Assembly: GCA_003451935.1 (NCBI GenBank)
Contig: DMJA01000023.1
Span: 1-10,179, forward strand
DNA: 10,179 nucleotides
Source of the DNA: Verrucomicrobiota bacterium
GTDB taxonomy: Bacteria > Verrucomicrobiota > Kiritimatiellia > CAIQIC01 > Lenti-01
Direction of reading: 5' to 3'
Positions within the stretch are counted from its first letter, which is position 1. Each line of letters opens with the position of its first letter. This document shows, piece after piece, positions 1 through 6,574 of this stretch. The notes beneath the pieces were generated by a model, which searched no databases, was not told the DNA's origin, and was given only the letters and a program-made list of their open reading frames with translations. A program made the position numbers and the translations under genes.

Positions 1-469
1 GCAGCAGTTTTTTCCGGCTCCAGCGGTGCAGCCATGGCTGGAAGGGGTTTCCGAAAATCCGGCGGCCTGTTTTCTTGTCGCGGTATTGGCAGCGGCAATA
101 GAAGACCGGCTGGCTTGGATGCTTGGCGGCCTCGCCCATCATCGTGCGCAAAAAATCCGGCAGATACTCGTCGTCGTCGTCCAAATAGGCGATGTAGGGA
201 GCGCGGGCCATCTGAAAGACGCCGTGGTTCTTGGCGATCGCCCCATGCGCAACCGGCGGCGATTTCACGGGCAGGTTGTAGAACCGGAGGCGCGGATCCC
301 CGTACGAAGCCACCACCGCTTCGGTGTCGTCCGGCGTGCAGTCGCCCACGATGCACATCTCCCAGTCGTCGAACCCCCGCTGCGCGCGCACCGAATCGAT
401 TGCCCGCCTCAATACCGCCGAGCGGTTATAGGTGCTCGTGACGATGCTGACTTTCGGCGCGGCCCTCAC
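1..469 (-). CDS. Family 2 glycosyltransferase, N-terminal part (runs off left edge)
   Basis: Expected to transfer a sugar from a nucleotide-sugar donor to a cell-surface glycan or lipid acceptor; the substrate cannot be told. The 156 visible residues carry the GT-A fold signature. The first strand is VSIVTSTYNR at residues 7-16, followed by a helix with AIDSVRAQ. The donor-binding stretch IVGDCTPDDT is at 40-49, and the metal-binding DxD region LDDDDEYLPD is at 96-105. I chose the GTG start at 469 because GGAAG lies 6 nt upstream and the fold's first strand begins at once. No in-frame ATG exists before residue 38, which is too late. The start is 13 nt after the stop of the ACT gene, so it is probably co-transcribed with dapL and the ACT gene. 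The C-terminus lies outside the window. The family is secure, the exact role unknown. Confidence 0.9.
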   Translation of the reverse strand, partial: MRAAPKVSIVTSTYNRSAVLRRAIDSVRAQRGFDDWEMCIVGDCTPDDTEAVVASYGDPRLRFYNLPVKSPPVAHGAIAKNHGVFQMARAPYIAYLDDDDEYLPDFLRTMMGEAAKHPSQPVFYCRCQYRDKKTGRRIFGNPFQPWLHRWSRKKLL

Positions 470-482
470 GTCTGGCTTCCGG

Positions 483-896
483 TTACAGCGCTTTCAGGAC
501 GTCCAGCGCCGCATCCACGTCCGAGGGGACCAGGACCAGTCCTTTTTCGTCGTCCGGACCGCCGGAGGAATAGGCGTATTCAATGTTGAGATTGTGCTTG
601 GCCAGCGCTTCCAGCATCCGGGCCAATTCGCCGGGTTCGTTCGCCACGCGGATCAGGAGCACCTCGCGCGCGGCCACCAGCTCGCCCGAATCCTCCACCA
701 GCTGCCGGGCCTTTTCCGTGTCATCCACGATCAGCCGCGCGTAGCCATGGCCTTCCGTGTCCGCCAGCGTCAGGCCATAGATGTTGATGCCGTGCTTGCC
801 TAGGAACGTCGCCAGCGCGGACAGCGTCCCCTTCCGGTTGTCGATATACACCGTGAGCTGCGTGCCCTTGGAAAAGACGATTTTGGATCCGGCCAT
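483..896 (-). CDS. Tandem ACT-domain protein (putative amino-acid sensor)
   Basis: A 137-residue protein made of two ACT domains and nothing else. ACT1 covers about 14-70, with the ligand-loop motif DNRKGTL at 19-25. ACT2 covers about 79-137, with ANEPGEL at 85-91. Both show the beta-alpha-beta-beta-alpha-beta pattern, including GINIYGL (36-42) and NLNIEYAYS (102-110). Stand-alone tandem ACT proteins of this size are known from Bacteroidota and other bacteria; the domain usually binds a small ligand, often an amino acid, and controls an enzyme. The ATG at 896 has a perfect AGGAGGTG site 4 nt upstream, and that site overlaps the dapL stop codon (TAG, 909-907). Translation is therefore likely coupled to dapL. 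Inference: it may sense lysine or another aspartate-family amino acid. No catalytic domain is present. Confidence 0.9.
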   Translation of the reverse strand: MAGSKIVFSKGTQLTVYIDNRKGTLSALATFLGKHGINIYGLTLADTEGHGYARLIVDDTEKARQLVEDSGELVAAREVLLIRVANEPGELARMLEALAKHNLNIEYAYSSGGPDDEKGLVLVPSDVDAALDVLKAL

Positions 897-900
897 GCGG

Positions 901-908
901 CACCTCCT
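901..908 (-). promoter_or_regulatory. Shine-Dalgarno site of the ACT gene, overlapping the dapL stop
   Basis: On the minus strand AGGAGGTG begins inside the dapL stop codon and ends 4 nt before the ATG at 896. It fixes the ACT start and implies tight translational coupling with dapL. Confidence 0.85.
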
Positions 909-2133
909 AGAACGTCAGGCCGGCGCGCGCCAGACGGCGGCCCAATTCTTCCAGCACGCGCGCGTCATCCGTGCGACCGGCCGACTCGAAGGTCGCGCCG
1001 AAGCGCAAATAGGCGCCCGCGTCGTCCCACGGCACCGTCGAGATGCAGTGCTCCGTGATCAGATACTGCGACGCCTCCTCGGCGTTGGCGAACGTCCGTC
1101 CGCCCGCGGCGCCCTTCGGCGCCGACACGTAGAGGTAGAACGTCCCGCCCGGCATTTTCGCCTTGAATCCCGCGCCTTTCAGCACCTTCACCAGCCCGCG
1201 CAAGCGCTTCTGGTAGTGTGCGCGGATCTTCTCGGAAAGTTTCTGGTCGGCGATGCCCGCGCAGGCGGCCATTTGGATGGCCTTGAACTGGCCGCTGTCG
1301 ATGTTGTCCTTCACCTCCGCCACCGCGGACACCACCCGTGCCGAACCGACCACGAACCCCAGCCGCCAACCGGTCATGTTGTAGCTCTTGCTCATCGAGT
1401 GCAGCTCGATCGCCGCCTCCTTGCCGCCGGGGCGCGACAAGATGGACAGCCGCTCGCGGCCGTAGATCAGCGTCGCATAGGCCGCGTCCTGCACAATCAA
1501 GATGTTGTGCCGCTGCGCAAACGCAATCAGCTCGTCGAAGAATTCCTCCGTTGCCGCCGTGCCCGTCGGGTTGTTCGGGTAGTTGACATAAAACAACTTC
1601 ACCCGCGATAGGTCCGTCTGCTCCAGCGCCTTCAGGTCCGGGAAAAACCCGTTCTTCGCCAGCAACGGTACCGGGATGACCGTTCCGCCCAAATACTTCG
1701 AGTGCGTGGCCAGCACCGGATACCCCGGAATCGTCGCCAGCACCGCGTCGCCCGGATTCACGAAGCACAGCGGCAACATCGCCAGCGCCGGCTTCGAGCC
1801 GATCGTGTGGTTGATTTCCGTCGCCGGGTCCAGATCCGTCACGCCGAAGAAATCGGCCATGTACTTCGCCGCCGCCGCCTTGAATTCCGCGATGCCGTTG
1901 TCCGCGTAGCCGCGGTTGGCCGGATCATCCACCGCCTTCTTCAGCGCCTGGCGGATCGCCTTCGGGGCCATCTGGTCAGGCTCGCCCACGCCGAAATCCA
2001 GCATCTCCACGCCGGGATGGGCTTCCTTGGCCGCCCGTTTCGCCCGCTTGATCTTCTCGAATTTGTAGATGGCGGTACTTTGCCCGAATTGTGCCCCGCC
2101 GATCCGCTCCGCAAACAGTTTCTGGATGTCCAT
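907..2133 (-). CDS. dapL: LL-diaminopimelate aminotransferase
   Basis: A PLP-dependent class I/II aminotransferase that converts tetrahydrodipicolinate plus glutamate to LL-diaminopimelate and 2-oxoglutarate. This is the one-step route to meso-DAP and lysine that replaces DapC/D/E; the enzyme is cytosolic. Counting from ATG 2133 (408 residues): FGVGEPDQMAP at 47-57, GSKPAL at 112-117, the cofactor motif NYPNNPTG at 184-191, Asp216 and Tyr219 in QDAAY, the Schiff-base Lys249 in SMSKSYNMTGWR, and the carboxylate-binding Arg377 in LRFGATFE. Length and N-terminus fit DapL. An upstream ATG at 2145 would add MRST. I prefer 2133 because AGGAG ends 4 nt before it, the same spacing as for the next gene, and because the predicted transcript start near 2159 leaves little leader for 2145. 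It is first in an operon with the ACT and glycosyltransferase genes. Other aspartate/LL-DAP-type aminotransferase specificities cannot be fully excluded. Confidence 0.9.
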   Translation of the reverse strand: MDIQKLFAERIGGAQFGQSTAIYKFEKIKRAKRAAKEAHPGVEMLDFGVGEPDQMAPKAIRQALKKAVDDPANRGYADNGIAEFKAAAAKYMADFFGVTDLDPATEINHTIGSKPALAMLPLCFVNPGDAVLATIPGYPVLATHSKYLGGTVIPVPLLAKNGFFPDLKALEQTDLSRVKLFYVNYPNNPTGTAATEEFFDELIAFAQRHNILIVQDAAYATLIYGRERLSILSRPGGKEAAIELHSMSKSYNMTGWRLGFVVGSARVVSAVAEVKDNIDSGQFKAIQMAACAGIADQKLSEKIRAHYQKRLRGLVKVLKGAGFKAKMPGGTFYLYVSAPKGAAGGRTFANAEEASQYLITEHCISTVPWDDAGAYLRFGATFESAGRTDDARVLEELGRRLARAGLTF

Positions 2134-2165
2134 CGTGCTCCTCATGCCTTTCCGAAATCGCCCCG

Positions 2166-2193
2166 ATTATTCACGAACCGCCCGGTTGTTCAA
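2166..2193 (-). promoter_or_regulatory. Sigma70-like promoter of the dapL operon
   Basis: On the minus strand a -35 box TTGAAC (2193-2188) is followed by a 16-nt spacer and a -10 box AATAAT (2171-2166). These match 4/6 and 5/6 of the consensus. The predicted transcript start is near 2159, about 26 nt before the ATG at 2133. The call rests on consensus match and position only. Confidence 0.55.
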
Positions 2194-2196
2194 CCG
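2176..2196. repeat. AACCG / CGGTT / AACCG repeat cluster, possible operator
   Basis: Three copies of a 5-mer alternate in orientation: AACCG (2176-2180), CGGTT (2183-2187), AACCG (2192-2196). They make two overlapping inverted repeats, AACCG-CC-CGGTT and CGGTTG-TT-CAACCG. They sit on the spacer and -35 box of the putative dapL promoter, where a repressor would act. No known regulator site is recognised, and the repeat is short enough to be chance. Confidence 0.35.
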
Positions 2197-2294
2197 CTTT
2201 CTGCCTGCTCCGGCCATCGAGTGAATTTTAGCATTGTCTTCCCCCTCCCTTTTGTGGCATCAACTCCACCTTATTGTTCACTTTTTACCCGGAC

Positions 2295-2299
2295 AGGAG
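2295..2299 (+). promoter_or_regulatory. Shine-Dalgarno site that sets the azoreductase start
   Basis: AGGAG lies 7 nt before the ATG at 2307. A possible in-frame upstream start (ATT/TTG type, near 2274) has no such site and would add residues before the conserved first beta-strand. The 161-nt gap to dapL shows no convincing rightward promoter. Confidence 0.8.
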
Positions 2300-2306
2300 C
2301 AACGGA

Positions 2307-2945
2307 ATGAATGTTTTGCATGTGATCGCCAACCCTCGGCCCGCCGAGACGTCCTCTTCCAAGAAGCTGGCCTTCGAGTTTTTCGCGGCCCTCACGGAGA
2401 AGAATCCCGACGTCGTCGTCAACAACCTCGACCTCTACCAGAACAAACCCCCCTATGTGAGCATGGAGGCCCTCAACTACTTCTGGGGACCCGTCGCCAA
2501 TCCCTCCTACATCCCCTCCAAGGCCGAGGAGGCCGCCGCGAACTTCTCCAACAACAACGCGCAGGCGCTGGTGGATGCGGATGTCCTTGTCTTGACAACG
2601 CCCGTCTGGCTCAACAGCATGCCGGCCATCCTGAAGGCTTGGCTCGACCAGGTCATCGTGCCGGGCAAGATGTTCACCTTCGGCGCCGAAGGGCTCGTCC
2701 CCACCCACCATCTCCGCACCGTCATCCTGCTGGTCTCCTCCGACCAAGTCTACAAGGAAGGCGACATCCGCGACGGCCTGACCCCCGCCATCCGAGCCAT
2801 CTTCGCCTACATCGGCGTGGAAGACATCCAGATTGCCTGGGCGGACGGCCAGGACGCCTCGCGCCACATGGATTCCAACGAGCGCCGTGAAATGGCCATC
2901 GAGGCCGCCAAGGAAATCGCCGAAGACATCGCCGAAATGGCGTAA
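2307..2945 (+). CDS. FMN-dependent NADH-azoreductase / NAD(P)H quinone oxidoreductase family
   Basis: A 212-residue flavodoxin-like-fold protein of the AzoR/NQO1-like family. Members bind FMN and use NAD(P)H for two-electron reduction of quinones or azo compounds in the cytosol; the usual physiological role is thought to be quinone or electrophile defence. The first strand and phosphate loop are MNVLHVIANPRPAETSSSKK (1-20), where the Ser cluster binds the FMN phosphate. The FMN ring-binding region is TPVWLNSMPAILKAWLDQV at 98-116, followed by the family's PGKMFTF at 119-125. The C-terminus is an Ala/Glu-rich helix. Length is typical of AzoR. It is the only plus-strand gene, divergent from dapL, with its own terminator. 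The true substrate is not readable; AzoR, flavodoxin-fold NAD(P)H dehydrogenase and similar names all fit. Confidence 0.88.
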   Translation: MNVLHVIANPRPAETSSSKKLAFEFFAALTEKNPDVVVNNLDLYQNKPPYVSMEALNYFWGPVANPSYIPSKAEEAAANFSNNNAQALVDADVLVLTTPVWLNSMPAILKAWLDQVIVPGKMFTFGAEGLVPTHHLRTVILLVSSDQVYKEGDIRDGLTPAIRAIFAYIGVEDIQIAWADGQDASRHMDSNERREMAIEAAKEIAEDIAEMA

Positions 2946-2960
2946 ACTTGCGATCCCTCC

Positions 2961-2991
2961 GCTCCGCCGGCCACCGGCGGAGCTTTTTTTT
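2961..2991 (+). terminator. Intrinsic terminator of the azoreductase gene
   Basis: A perfect 10-bp GC-rich stem, GCTCCGCCGG (2961-2970) with CCGGCGGAGC (2974-2983), closes on a CCA loop. It is followed directly by eight T (2984-2991). It starts 15 nt after the stop codon. On the minus strand the hairpin is followed by GGAGGG, not by a T run, so it should act poorly on leftward transcripts. Confidence 0.93.
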
Positions 2992-2997
2992 GCCCCG

Positions 2998-3303
2998 TCA
3001 GTCCGGGAAGAGACCGGGGCACCCGGCGACCTTCCACCCGTGCGGGAATTCGCGGCATTGCTTCGGCCGAGCGGCGTAGATGCGGCAGCGGCCTTCGGCA
3101 TCGAGGAATCCACAGGCGCCGCCGGGCGCCTCCTTCAGCGTCAATTGTGCGCGGTTACGCGCCAGCGAGGCGTGCCTTTCAATGAATTCCTTTTCGGCCA
3201 TTCCCAATGCGGCGGCGGCCGCCGCGATGTCCGCCGTCTCCAGCAGGACCGAGCCGGGCCACCGGCAGCAGGAGCCGCAACGCTGGCAAACAAAGGAAAA
3301 CAT
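2998..3303 (-). CDS. YkgJ-type CxxCxxCC zinc/iron-chelating small protein
   Basis: A 101-residue cytosolic protein of the YkgJ family (putative zinc- or iron-chelating domain). The diagnostic CxxCxxCC cluster is Cys6, Cys9, Cys12, Cys13. It is followed by ACGFLDAEGRCRIYAARPKQ and CREFP, whose spaced Cys residues and RPxxCRxFP element are typical, and a last Cys in VAGC. Exact function is unknown for most members; a metal-binding or metal-dependent modification role is inferred from the cysteines. I chose ATG 3303, 3 codons before the first conserved strand. A TTG at 3324 would add seven residues; neither start has a good ribosome site. It follows the second ExbD-like gene by 34 nt (13 nt for TTG) and is probably the last gene of that operon. 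It converges on the azoreductase gene. Confidence 0.85.
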   Translation of the reverse strand: MFSFVCQRCGSCCRWPGSVLLETADIAAAAAALGMAEKEFIERHASLARNRAQLTLKEAPGGACGFLDAEGRCRIYAARPKQCREFPHGWKVAGCPGLFPD

Positions 3304-3337
3304 GGGGCGAAACGTCCGGGACAACCGAGGCCGCAGG

Positions 3338-3964
3338 CTACTGCATGTACATGCGTTCGCCGCCGGGGCCGATCATGATGGGATTCTTCTCGTCCTGAAG
3401 CTCGCAGGCGACGCTGATGTTCTTCATCCACGCCAGCTGGCGGGCATTCTGGAAAACCTTGTAGCTGTCCGGCCGAACAAAAAAGCAGATGAACTGGGTG
3501 GACCGGTCGATTTTCGCGACACGGGAGCCGAACCATTTGTCGTCCGTCTCCTCCGCGAAGTTCTTCAACTCATATCCCTCGGCCTCGGGAATCGGCAGCA
3601 GCATGTATTTGCCCATCAGCGCATAAGTGTAGTCCAACCGCTGGCCACCGACCTCCATGACGGTCTGGGCCGATTGCTTCAGGAACTCGGCTTCGTCGCC
3701 CGCCACCCGTTCCCGCAGCTCTTCGGTCTTGTCGTCGCACGCTTTCTTGATTTCCTCAAGCGAGATGTGGAACAACTGGTTCTTGCGGCACTCGAAGAAG
3801 ACGGGGCTCTTGTCGTCCGAGGTCATTTCCTTCGGCGTGGCCACCAGCACGGTGATTTGCGAGGCGTCGATGCCCGTCAGCAAGATGATCAAGACCAGCA
3901 CCCCCAGAATGCAGGTCATGAGGTCCGTGAAGGAGCTCAAATCCATTGCGGGTCCGGAAGCCAT
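3338..3964 (-). CDS. ExbD/TolR-like single-pass membrane protein, copy with the membrane Asp
   Basis: A 208-residue inner-membrane protein with a short cytoplasmic N-terminus, one helix at about 12-32, and a periplasmic domain. ExbD/TolR proteins line the ExbB/TolQ channel and carry a protonatable Asp at the start of the helix; here FTDLM places Asp14 at that position. The periplasmic domain holds PVFFECRKNQLFHIS (54-68), a Lys/Glu-rich helix (70-100) and RPDSYKVFQ (164-172) with ISVACE (183-188). Matching elements occur in the upstream gene, so the two are divergent paralogues. It is longer than E. coli ExbD (141 residues) through an insert between these elements. Periplasmic Cys59, 76, 160 and 187 could form disulfides. 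It starts 3 nt after the previous stop, with AAGGG inside that gene's end. The ExbD assignment is by topology and motif, not close similarity. Confidence 0.72.
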   Translation of the reverse strand: MASGPAMDLSSFTDLMTCILGVLVLIILLTGIDASQITVLVATPKEMTSDDKSPVFFECRKNQLFHISLEEIKKACDDKTEELRERVAGDEAEFLKQSAQTVMEVGGQRLDYTYALMGKYMLLPIPEAEGYELKNFAEETDDKWFGSRVAKIDRSTQFICFFVRPDSYKVFQNARQLAWMKNISVACELQDEKNPIMIGPGGERMYMQ

Positions 3965-3967
3965 GGC

Positions 3968-4549
3968 CTAGGTCCCTTCTCCGCCGGCCGGGGCTTCGGC
4001 GGCGGCTTCGCCGACCGGCGCCGGGGCGGCTTCTCCGGCGGGGGCTCCCTCCGCCGGGGGAGGAGGAGGCGCGCCCACCACCATGATTTCTCGGCCGGCC
4101 TCCCACGGCTCGAAGCCCACGTCGATCCCGCGCTCGCGGATCACCTGGCGCAACTTGCGCTGGAAGACCGCGCTGCCGGGCCGCAGCAGCAAAATCACAT
4201 AGCGGACATCCTTGATTTGCTCCGCCTGGTCCAAGAACTTCTCGAATTCGTTGCCCTCGAACATGAGGTCCCGCGCCTCGACCACGGTCCTTTCCGGATA
4301 GATGATGAGCCGGGTGGGTTCCACGTCGATGTAGATGGGATCCTGGCGCATGTTCTGGAACTTGGGCGGGATGAACGTGCCCGTCTCTTCTTCATAGACG
4401 GCTCCGGTGACCAGCGCACCGATCTTGATGTTCTCCGGATTGCTGATGATGGTCAAGATGTTGCTGACCAGCATGATCACCAGCACGCCAATCAACATCA
4501 GCACGATGTTCTGGAATCCAGAAGAGTCGAAATCGGCCATCTTCGCCAT
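3968..4549 (-). CDS. ExbD/TolR-like single-pass membrane protein, copy with Asn in place of the membrane Asp
   Basis: A 193-residue protein with one membrane helix at about 13-35 and a periplasmic domain. It aligns without a gap to its downstream neighbour from Phe12 through the helix, and both have GVLV at 21-24. It carries Asn14 where the neighbour has Asp14, the ExbD/TolR proton-carrying position. The periplasmic part has PIYIDVEPTRLIIYPE (71-86), an acidic helix (98-112), YVILLLRP (117-124), SAVFQ (126-130) and GIDVGFEPWE (141-150). The last 33 residues are low complexity: PPPPP at 161-165, then Ala/Glu/Pro/Gly. That tail could be a flexible linker in the periplasm. No Cys is present. ATG 4549 is 2 nt after the upstream stop and has GAGGGA in the end of that gene. 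A second ATG at 4540 is possible. No recognised domain name beyond ExbD-like is claimed. Confidence 0.7.
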   Translation of the reverse strand: MAKMADFDSSGFQNIVLMLIGVLVIMLVSNILTIISNPENIKIGALVTGAVYEEETGTFIPPKFQNMRQDPIYIDVEPTRLIIYPERTVVEARDLMFEGNEFEKFLDQAEQIKDVRYVILLLRPGSAVFQRKLRQVIRERGIDVGFEPWEAGREIMVVGAPPPPPAEGAPAGEAAPAPVGEAAAEAPAGGEGT

Positions 4550-4551
4550 GG

Positions 4552-6549
4552 CTAGGGTCCCTCTGGGGCGGCGGCGGGCGTCTCGCCCGCGGGTGTGGGC
4601 GACGGCGCTTCAGGCGCGGGAGTTTCTCCGGACGGCGGGGCCGTCTCCGGCGCAAGGGCATCGATGTCCGTCGCCGTCTCCATGCGCATCTCCAAATTCT
4701 TCTTCTCGACGATATCCTTCATGCCGCTGGCCGCGCCGGTCAGCTTGGTTTCGCCTTCCGCATCGCCAAAGGCCACGGTCATGCTGGCCGGGAATTGACC
4801 CAGCCGGAGCCAGCCCACGGAGCGGTTTGCGCCGCTGGCCCCGTCAAATCCGGACACCAGCAGATTGCTGAGCTGCTCCTTTGTGACCGAGCCATCCATG
4901 CCCTCGATCTTGGCGTCCTCCATGAAGGAGGCTTCGTAGGTGACGTTGCCGCTGGCGGAGGTGGGCGACTTGACCACCAGCTTGGCCTTCTGCTCGCGCG
5001 GCCCCTGGAACAAGGTGAGATAGTAGTCCCCGTAGATGCCCGCGCCGAGAAAGGACAGGTTCACATGGATTCCATCCTCCACCTGGCTCATCCCGCAAAC
5101 AACGATCGGCACGTGCAAGCCGCCCGGGGCGGAAGCGACCTTGGAGATGTTGGTGCCCGACAGTCGGTACACGCCCACGTCGCCATGGAACACGGGCTTG
5201 GTCTGCTCGACCTTGCCGCTCTTCCGTTTCGCCGAGAAGAAGCTCAGGCTGGGGCTGACCGCCGTTTCCGTCATCACCACCTTGCTGGGAAACAGCAGGA
5301 AAAACTCCACCTCCTCGATGGGGTCCTCTTCCGCGCCCTCCACCTCGATGGCCGCCCGCACCCGGCCGGCCACGACGGGCATCTTGCCGGCGATGTCGCT
5401 CAGGTTGAACTGCACCGAATGGGTTGAACCGTCCGGCATGATTTCTTCCGCCGCGCCCTTCAGGCGGTCGAAGAACGTATTCAGGAAGGCCGGGGCTTCC
5501 GAGGACACCCCGCCGCCCAGCATGCCATCGGCCGACCGGACGATCTGCCGCATCGCCGCCTCGTTGAATTTCATGGCCGGGCTGGGCGTGCATTCAAGCA
5601 GCCGGCCCGCCACGGGATCCGTCACCAGATAGCGCGCGTTGGCCCGATCCATTTCAATGTCGCCAATGGATTTCAATTCATCCGTCAACGTCTTCTGCTG
5701 TCCGGTGAAGGGATCCATCCGCACCAAGGACACCTTGCCGGGGGCCATCTGCAACCCCAGGACGAACGCTCCATCCGGGAAAATCGCCACGTTCAGCAGT
5801 TCGGCGCGCCCGGCGGCCTCCGGCGAACCGCCCAGCATGACGTGCCGATTCACCTCCCACCACGACAGCGACCCCTTGTTGCGGTCTCCCAGCAGCATCA
5901 TGTCCTGCTTTTCCGAAAGGGCAAACGATCCAAAGTTGGCAAAGGGGCCGAAGTCGATGACCCACCAGTTCCCGTCCAACTCCCGCACGAGCGAGGATCC
6001 GAACTTCATGAAGTCGGACCCCACCTCGTCGGCGCCCACGACGAACAGGCGGCCGAACGGATCCACATACAGGTCGCGCCATTGGAACTCCTGGTCCAAC
6101 CAGGGCACCGGCACGCCCTTGGCAACGGCGAGCTGCCCCTGCTCGTTGGGGCTGAATTCCAGGATGCGGCCATTGGGTTCCTGTTCCGCCACGAACAGCG
6201 TCCCGTTCGAAGAAATCGAAATCGCCCCCGGCTTCTGGAGCGCGGCGGACATCCATTTATCGAGCGGAACCTGGGCGGAAATGGCCCACTTGGGCAGATT
6301 GGAGGACACCGTCCAGCCGGCCGCCAACGCCGGTTCCGGCCGGCCGTTCTTCAGGACCAGGATCTTGCCGGTCCCTTTTTCCGACACATAGATTTCCCCT
6401 GTGGCCGGATGGACCGCCACCCCGGTCGGTTCCTGCAATCCCTCGGCCAGCACGCGGATGGAAAAAGCCTGCCCCTGCGCCCCTGCGGCCCACAGCAAGA
6501 AGGCCGTGCAAACCGCCGGGAACAACCAAACTCGGATTCCACTCCGCAT
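4552..6549 (-). CDS. Exported beta-propeller protein with Pro/Ala/Glu-rich tail, unknown function
   Basis: A 665-residue protein with a Sec signal peptide (basic MRSGIR, hydrophobic 7-22, likely cut after AGA at 24), so periplasmic or outer-face. Residues 30-325 show NHL/SMP-30-like propeller blades: GLQEPTGVAVHPATGEIYVS (37-56), then PGAISISSNGTLFVAE (107-122), LYVDPFGRLFVVG (160-172), VAIFPDGAFVLG (254-265) and IEMDRANARYLVTD (298-311). Residues 378-625 form a second, mostly beta region that I do not recognise. The end (632-665) is a Pro/Ala/Glu/Thr-rich tail like that of the next protein. ATG 6549 has GGAAGG 8 nt upstream and lies 25 nt after the channel gene. Its place among channel and rod genes recalls TolB, a periplasmic propeller of Tol-Pal, but no TolB-specific motif is seen. 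It could be a ligand-binding scaffold; no catalytic residues are recognised. Confidence 0.75.
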   Translation of the reverse strand: MRSGIRVWLFPAVCTAFLLWAAGAQGQAFSIRVLAEGLQEPTGVAVHPATGEIYVSEKGTGKILVLKNGRPEPALAAGWTVSSNLPKWAISAQVPLDKWMSAALQKPGAISISSNGTLFVAEQEPNGRILEFSPNEQGQLAVAKGVPVPWLDQEFQWRDLYVDPFGRLFVVGADEVGSDFMKFGSSLVRELDGNWWVIDFGPFANFGSFALSEKQDMMLLGDRNKGSLSWWEVNRHVMLGGSPEAAGRAELLNVAIFPDGAFVLGLQMAPGKVSLVRMDPFTGQQKTLTDELKSIGDIEMDRANARYLVTDPVAGRLLECTPSPAMKFNEAAMRQIVRSADGMLGGGVSSEAPAFLNTFFDRLKGAAEEIMPDGSTHSVQFNLSDIAGKMPVVAGRVRAAIEVEGAEEDPIEEVEFFLLFPSKVVMTETAVSPSLSFFSAKRKSGKVEQTKPVFHGDVGVYRLSGTNISKVASAPGGLHVPIVVCGMSQVEDGIHVNLSFLGAGIYGDYYLTLFQGPREQKAKLVVKSPTSASGNVTYEASFMEDAKIEGMDGSVTKEQLSNLLVSGFDGASGANRSVGWLRLGQFPASMTVAFGDAEGETKLTGAASGMKDIVEKKNLEMRMETATDIDALAPETAPPSGETPAPEAPSPTPAGETPAAAPEGP

Positions 6550-6574
6550 GGCCGGCGCCTTCCGTTCGCCTCCC

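Noticed and set aside
2207..2306. Rightward promoter for the azoreductase
   Set aside because: Candidate boxes such as TATTGT at 2272 have no acceptable -35 at 15-18 nt. No pair was good enough to report.
781..2310. Two long plus-strand frames opposite dapL (781-1611, 1702-2310)
   Set aside because: Both are low-complexity Arg/His-rich mirror frames of a well-supported aminotransferase gene.
3343..3354. Perfect 12-bp palindrome GCATGTACATGC at the end of the Asp-type rod gene
   Set aside because: About two such palindromes are expected by chance in 10 kb, and this one lies in coding sequence (MYMQ end).
3080..4555. Plus-strand open frame of 491 codons opposite the two ExbD-like genes
   Set aside because: Its product is rich in Arg, His, Gly and Gln with no fold pattern. 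The minus-strand genes there have membrane helices, paralogy and ribosome sites. Such antisense frames are usual in GC-rich DNA.
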